Source: Novosphingobium sp. 18050
Lineage (GTDB): Bacteria; Pseudomonadota; Alphaproteobacteria; Sphingomonadales; Sphingomonadaceae
Length of the DNA: 64,000 bases
Assembly (NCBI RefSeq): GCF_902706195.1
Contig: NZ_CACSJO010000025.1
Coordinates: 1-64,000, forward strand
Reading direction: 5' to 3'
Of the stretch, positions 60,476-64,000 are shown piece after piece (the first letter of the stretch is position 1; the number at the start of each line of letters is the position of its first letter). The notes beneath the pieces are model-generated. The model was not told where the DNA came from. It did no database searches and worked only from the letters and a program-made list of their open reading frames with translations. A program made the translations under genes and the position numbers.

Positions 60476-60805
60476 TCAGCGGCAGCGCGACTTCGAGCCG
60501 CCGCGATCGATTTCGCGGCCGAGGACTGCGCCGCCGGCCGCACCCAGCAGGGTGCCGACGGTGCGGTCACCCCGGGTGTCGATTGCGCGGCCCGCCAGGG
60601 CACCGGCAACGCCGCCGACCAGCAGGCCGGTTGTGCCGTTCTTCTTCTGGCAGCGATAGCGACCGTCGTTGCCGCGCCAGTAGCGCGACCCGTCGTCGGC
60701 GCGGTGATAGCGGCGCTTGTCGCGTGCCTCGGCCGGAGTGGTGACGGTCATGAAGGCCGGAACGCTGAGCGCCATCATGGTGGCGGCGAGAATGATTTTA
60801 CGCAT
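60476..60805 (-). CDS. Glycine-zipper 2TM domain protein 1
   Basis: A 109-residue exported protein: signal peptide (about 1-28, ending AEARD), a short basic/aromatic segment RYWRGNDGRYRCQKK, then a glycine zipper (GTTGLLVGGVAGALAGRAID, RTVGTLLGAAGGAVLGREID) and a Cys-containing tail. Glycine zippers insert in or associate with the outer membrane, as in SlyB/OsmB-type proteins. It is a tandem paralogue of the gene at 61071. Two Cys could form a disulphide. Function unknown; envelope stress is a guess. Confidence 0.85.
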   Translation of the reverse strand: MRKIILAATMMALSVPAFMTVTTPAEARDKRRYHRADDGSRYWRGNDGRYRCQKKNGTTGLLVGGVAGALAGRAIDTRGDRTVGTLLGAAGGAVLGREIDRGGSKSRCR

Positions 60806-60855
60806 GGAAAGGTGCCCTCGTCGGTTGCGTGGAATGAACTGGTAACGCCGCTACT

Positions 60856-60885
60856 CGTTCATTGATCCACAACGTCAGATGAACG
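60856..60885. promoter_or_regulatory. Spaced inverted repeat upstream of glycine-zipper gene 1
   Basis: CGTTCAT (60856-60862) and ATGAACG (60879-60885) are exact reverse complements 16 bases apart, 51-80 bases before the gene's start. It could bind a dimeric regulator; no protein is suggested. Confidence 0.3.
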
Positions 60886-61011
60886 CCTCGTTGTGTTTGT
60901 AAATAGATGACGAGATGCGCTTAAGCAGCGACGAGCCGTGGGAAAATGTTACAGGCGGAAATAATTCAATGGCGGTTCAGTCCGATCCGCGTCCCGAGTG
61001 TCAGGGCATTG

Positions 61012-61047
61012 AAAAGGCACGCCGTCCGGCGAGGCGGAGCGCCTTTT
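61012..61047 (-). terminator. Terminator after glycine-zipper gene 2
   Basis: AAAAGGC and GCCTTTT form the base of an imperfect stem with a GC-rich inner hairpin (CCGTCCGGCGAGGCGG), followed on the minus strand by a T-run. It lies 24 bases past the stop. Confidence 0.65.
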
Positions 61048-61070
61048 CGCAGTCCTGAACGTGGCTCAGA

Positions 61071-61493
61071 TCAACGGCACTGGATGTCGCCCTTGTCGAT
61101 CTCGCGGCCGAGCGCGCCGCCAAGGACGCCGCCCAGAATGGTGCCGATCGTGCGGTCGCCGTTGCCGGCGATCTGGTTGCCCGCAAGCGCGCCAACACCG
61201 GCGCCGATGATCAGGCCAGTCGTGCCATTGTCGCGCTTACAGTAATAACGTCCGTCGTTGCCGCGCCAGACGTGCGAATTGCGGTCGATACGGCGGGGCT
61301 GCGAATAGCGACCGCGCGAATCGTAGACATTGCTGCGGCGATCGTCGCGGCGGTTGTCCCGGCGATCGTATCGGTCGTTGCGGCCATCGCGGTCACGGTC
61401 GTTCCAGCGCGGTGGATCGGCCATGACCGGGGTGATGGGAAGGGCGGTGACGGTGGCGGCAAGGGCGGCCAGCGCCAGCAGGGATTTCTTCAT
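61071..61493 (-). CDS. Glycine-zipper 2TM domain protein 2
   Basis: A 140-residue exported protein: signal peptide (about 1-25, ending PVMADPP), then a highly charged Asp/Arg stretch (RWNDRDRDGRNDRYDRRDNR) absent from paralogue 1, then HVWRGNDGRYYCKRDNGTTG, a glycine zipper (GLIIGAGVGALAGNQIAGNG, RTIGTILGGVLGGALGREID) and IQC near the end. AGGAAA precedes ATG 61493. The RcnB-like charged region followed by a zipper suggests a periplasm/outer-membrane protein. Function unknown. Confidence 0.85.
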   Translation of the reverse strand: MKKSLLALAALAATVTALPITPVMADPPRWNDRDRDGRNDRYDRRDNRRDDRRSNVYDSRGRYSQPRRIDRNSHVWRGNDGRYYCKRDNGTTGLIIGAGVGALAGNQIAGNGDRTIGTILGGVLGGALGREIDKGDIQCR

Positions 61494-61660
61494 TTTCCTA
61501 CGTCTCCTGCGATGCTTATATGCGAAATCGGTCGTCGCATTTCGATAGCCTGTGTCCGAACCGGCGATGAACTGCGCGCACGAATGCACAGGCCACAGGA
61601 TGGACCGGGCTTTATCGGGGTGCAACGCGCCAATGTGCAAAAGGCTGCGGAAGGTACGTA

Positions 61661-62506
61661 ATGCTTCTCGATCTCGTTGACGTGTTCGGTTCCGGCCCGC
61701 TGAGCGGTAATCCGCTGGCGGTTGTGCGCGGGGGCGAGGAGCTGGACGATGCGGCCATGCTGCGTCTGACGCAGTGGCTTGGATATTCGGAAACCACGTT
61801 CCTGTTGCCGCCCGAGCATCCCGATGCCGATTACCGTGTACGCATCTTCTTTCCGGCGGGCGAACTTCCGTTTGCAGGGCACCCGACGCTGGGCACCGCC
61901 CATGCCTGGCTGGCTGCGGGTGGCGTTCCCAGGCAGGCGGGCCGAGTGGTGCAGGAATGCGGCATCGGCCTTGTCGAAGTGCGCGAGGATGAGGGGCGGC
62001 TGGCATTCCGCGCGCCGCCGCTGATTCGCTCAGGCCCGCTTGACGATCCCGACCGCGCCGAGGCTGCGCGGCTTGCCGGGGTGGACGAGGCGCAGATCGT
62101 CGCCGCCGTCCACGCCGCCAATGGCCCGGGCTGGCAGCTGCTGCACCTCTCCTCGGCCGAGGCGGTGCTGGCGGCCGAGCCTGTTTCCCATGCCCCCGTC
62201 GGCACCGATGTGGCTCTGCTCGGTGCCATCGCGCCGGGCGGCTTAGCGCAGTTCGAAGTGCGCGCCTTCTTTGCCGATCCCGCCGGCAAGCTGCTTGAGG
62301 ACCCGGTGACCGGCAGCCTCAACGCGGCAGTGGCGCAGTACCTCTTCGCCAGCGGACAAGCGCAGGGCAGCTATATCGCTGCGCAGGGTCGCAAGGTTGG
62401 CGCGGACGGTCTCGTTCACTGCTCGCAAAGGGCGGATGGCGAGGTATGGATCGCCGGCCGGGTGGAGACGGTCTCCACCGGCGGCGTCCTCTTTCCGCAG
62501 GGTTAG
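61661..62506 (+). CDS. PhzF family protein (isomerase/epimerase fold)
   Basis: A 281-residue protein of the PhzF/diaminopimelate-epimerase fold. DVFGSGPLSGNPLAVV opens it, SETTF carries the conserved Glu, FFPAGELPFAGHPTLGTAHA is the family signature, and EDPVTGSLNAAVAQYL the C-terminal one. Except in phenazine producers the substrates of the family are mostly unknown, and no phenazine genes are seen here. It converges with the MaoC-type gene, overlapping it by four bases tail to tail. Confidence 0.9.
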   Translation: MLLDLVDVFGSGPLSGNPLAVVRGGEELDDAAMLRLTQWLGYSETTFLLPPEHPDADYRVRIFFPAGELPFAGHPTLGTAHAWLAAGGVPRQAGRVVQECGIGLVEVREDEGRLAFRAPPLIRSGPLDDPDRAEAARLAGVDEAQIVAAVHAANGPGWQLLHLSSAEAVLAAEPVSHAPVGTDVALLGAIAPGGLAQFEVRAFFADPAGKLLEDPVTGSLNAAVAQYLFASGQAQGSYIAAQGRKVGADGLVHCSQRADGEVWIAGRVETVSTGGVLFPQG

Positions 62507-63669
62507 CCCGGCTTTTTCGGCAGAGCGATCTCGGCGGTGCCGGTGCACATGGTGGTACCCTTCTGGTTCTTCATCAGGTGCTTGACGTGGACGAGATGGC
62601 GCCCGTCCGCGTCGACCGACTTGTCGACCACTTCGGCGGTCTGGATCGTCACATCGCCGGTCAGGGCAGGGCCACGGTAGTTGGCGACCGAGTGGACCAC
62701 CATGCCATGCTCGCCCGCCCAGCCCGAGAGGTAGTCCGTCACCCATGAGCCCATCGAGGCGCCGTAGCCATAGCCGCGCGGCATTCCGATTCGCCTTGCG
62801 AACTTCGGGAACAGGTGCCCGCGCGAAGGGCCGTAATAGGCGCCATCGGTGAGGAAGGGGTTGACCTTGAGCATGTCCGGGTCGTTCTCGTAGCCGGCCA
62901 TCTCGGGCGTGAAGCCGAGGCCTTCGAGATCCTGCTTTCGCAAGTCGATAGCACCCCAGGTATTAACGATATAGGCGCGCCATTCGGTGGCGAAGCTGGC
63001 GATCGAGTGAGGGCCGAAGACGCGCTCGGGAAGCTGGTCGCCCACCGCCAGATCGTCCCACCAGCGTTCGCCGTGGCCCAGGTCATGCAGCATCTGTACC
63101 CATGCAAAGCGACGCTCCTCCATGGCTTCCACTTCGGCGTCGGTCCATTCCGGCTCGTCGAAGTCGTCCGTCTTGACGTTGTCGCCGCCCGCCGATGCCC
63201 GGTAGCGGATCGAAGTGGAGCGCTGGCGGGCAATCTGCTCGCCGTCCTGGTTGGAATAGTTGTTGTCGCCGCGCTGGAAGCAGGTGGGGCCGAAGCCGGT
63301 CTGCTTCACGGTGTAGTCGAAGGGTACGCGGGTATTGGTGACTACGTCACCGGGCTTGATGCGGGGGCCGAAGAACCACCACTCGTCACCGCCGAACAGG
63401 AGGTGCGAATTGTCGATCCGGCCCACGCAGGCCGGCGCGGCGCCGTGGCCGTCGTCGGTCGCGATGGCGAAGCTCTGCGGTGCGACGAGGGCCCCCCAGC
63501 GGCTGGCCTGCGCAGTGGCGGGATCGAAGTGGACGAGGTTGGGGTAATGCATCGCGTGGACCCAGCGGCGGATGTCGTTGGGGGCGATCTCCTCGCGCAG
63601 GGGCGAGAAATCCATGGGCTTGCCCAGGTACTGATCGATATCGGAGCAGTCGAAATCTTGGTCGCTCAT
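62503..63669 (-). CDS. FAS1-like/MaoC hot-dog dehydratase
   Basis: A 388-residue double hot-dog protein. The N-terminal half (about 20-160) resembles the FAS1-like dehydratase domain (EEIAPNDIRRWVHAMHYPN, GGDEWWFFGPRIKPGDVVT); the C-terminal half has the MaoC-like region with MGSWVTDYLSGWAGEHGMVV. Such proteins hydrate enoyl-CoA esters of unusual acids, and in sphingomonads and actinobacteria occur with steroid or aromatic degradation genes. It is 21 bases from the start of the next minus-strand gene's stop, so the two are likely cotranscribed. Substrate unknown. Confidence 0.78.
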   Translation of the reverse strand: MSDQDFDCSDIDQYLGKPMDFSPLREEIAPNDIRRWVHAMHYPNLVHFDPATAQASRWGALVAPQSFAIATDDGHGAAPACVGRIDNSHLLFGGDEWWFFGPRIKPGDVVTNTRVPFDYTVKQTGFGPTCFQRGDNNYSNQDGEQIARQRSTSIRYRASAGGDNVKTDDFDEPEWTDAEVEAMEERRFAWVQMLHDLGHGERWWDDLAVGDQLPERVFGPHSIASFATEWRAYIVNTWGAIDLRKQDLEGLGFTPEMAGYENDPDMLKVNPFLTDGAYYGPSRGHLFPKFARRIGMPRGYGYGASMGSWVTDYLSGWAGEHGMVVHSVANYRGPALTGDVTIQTAEVVDKSVDADGRHLVHVKHLMKNQKGTTMCTGTAEIALPKKPG

Positions 63670-63690
63670 TTCAGGGTCTCTCTCGCGTTT

Positions 63691-64000
63691 TCAATATTGG
63701 CGCTGGCCGGTTGCGTCGTCGGCTTTGAAGACGGCAATCGGCTCGATCGCTTTGAGCATCACCAGCGGGATCACCCGCGTCGTGGCTTTCTGATAGTTTC
63801 CGTAGAAGGGATGGCAGTCGACCATGAAGGCCCAGACCTTGTCGCGCTCGGCGCCTTCAGGTTCGCGCCAGGTAGCACGGAAGGCCTGGGTAGCGACCTG
63901 GAAGTCGATCGTCTCGGCCTCGCGCACGTTGAGATACCAGGCCGGGTGATGGTCGGCCCCGCCCTTGGAGGCGCAGATCACCACTTCGCCGCCGATGTCG
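63691..64000 (-). CDS. Deazaflavin-dependent nitroreductase (DDN) family protein, truncated by window edge
   Basis: The frame is open to the right edge, so the N-terminus is missing. The visible part, DIGGEVVICASKGGADHHPA, then WYLNVREAETIDFQV, VWAFMVDCHPFYGNYQKAT and RVIPLVML, is the C-terminal two thirds of a DDN/F420-type split-barrel protein. In mycobacteria the family uses F420; many proteobacterial members occur in hosts not known to make F420 and may use flavin or haem instead. It ends 21 bases before the MaoC-type gene. Confidence 0.75.
   Translation of the reverse strand, partial: DIGGEVVICASKGGADHHPAWYLNVREAETIDFQVATQAFRATWREPEGAERDKVWAFMVDCHPFYGNYQKATTRVIPLVMLKAIEPIAVFKADDATGQRQY

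Overview
The window looks like chromosomal DNA from a high-GC alphaproteobacterium, most likely a sphingomonad (Novosphingobium/Sphingobium type). This is inferred from gene content (an EipA/DUF1134 protein, an ExoA/ExoL-like exopolysaccharide locus, a FadL-FadD-MerR-TesB island, glycine-zipper proteins, several palindromic intergenic repeats of the kind seen in sphingomonads) and from pervasive long antisense open frames typical of high GC. I could not run a database search, so family names rest on motifs I recognise. No insertion sequence, prophage or CRISPR array is visible.

Layout. (1) 1-6752: part of an exopolysaccharide locus: a glycosyltransferase cut by the left edge, an acyltransferase and a Wzc/ExoP-type tyrosine autokinase on the minus strand, and ExoL-like and ExoA-like glycosyltransferases on the plus strand. 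(2) 6851-10548: an ECF sigma/anti-sigma pair facing a secreted subtilase and a secreted Gly/Ser-rich protein. Three promoter-like sites of form GGATGAAA-N14-CGTT tie these together. (3) 10582-14298: a DNA glycosylase, tRNA-Ser(GCT), EipA, an aromatic aminotransferase and a GNAT acetyltransferase. (4) 14356-27279: a fatty-acid degradation island (two long acyl-CoA dehydrogenases, TetR and MerR regulators, TesB, FadD, FadL, FadA, a FadB-type fusion). (5) 27284-36794: an amino-acid dehydrogenase facing an Lrp regulator, an MHS-type transporter, a paoABC-like molybdenum aldehyde oxidoreductase with an adjacent LysR regulator, and fumarase C.

(6) 36941-55817 is the most striking region: a purine degradation locus of 17 protein genes on one strand. 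A periplasmic nucleosidase and an NCS2 permease supply bases; adenine and guanine deaminases and XdhABC convert them to urate; an HpyO-like flavoprotein, HiuH and UraD make allantoin; PuuE, an allantoate amidohydrolase and a PucG-type aminotransferase lead to oxalurate; an HpxX/HpxY/HpxZ trio (related to AtzG/AtzE/AtzH of cyanurate breakdown) and HpxW would finish the route to oxalate. Ten genes from 42706 to 53310 overlap end to start, implying translational coupling.

(7) 56132-64000: housekeeping and envelope genes on mainly the minus strand: RlpA-like protein, ArgG, cyclopropane fatty acid synthase, an SDR resembling FolM, two tandem glycine-zipper proteins, PhzF, a MaoC/FAS1-like dehydratase, and a deazaflavin-type nitroreductase family protein cut by the right edge.

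The best candidates for something little described are the self-contained ECF/subtilase/Gly-rich secretion regulon and the proposed oxalurate-processing module inside the purine cluster.
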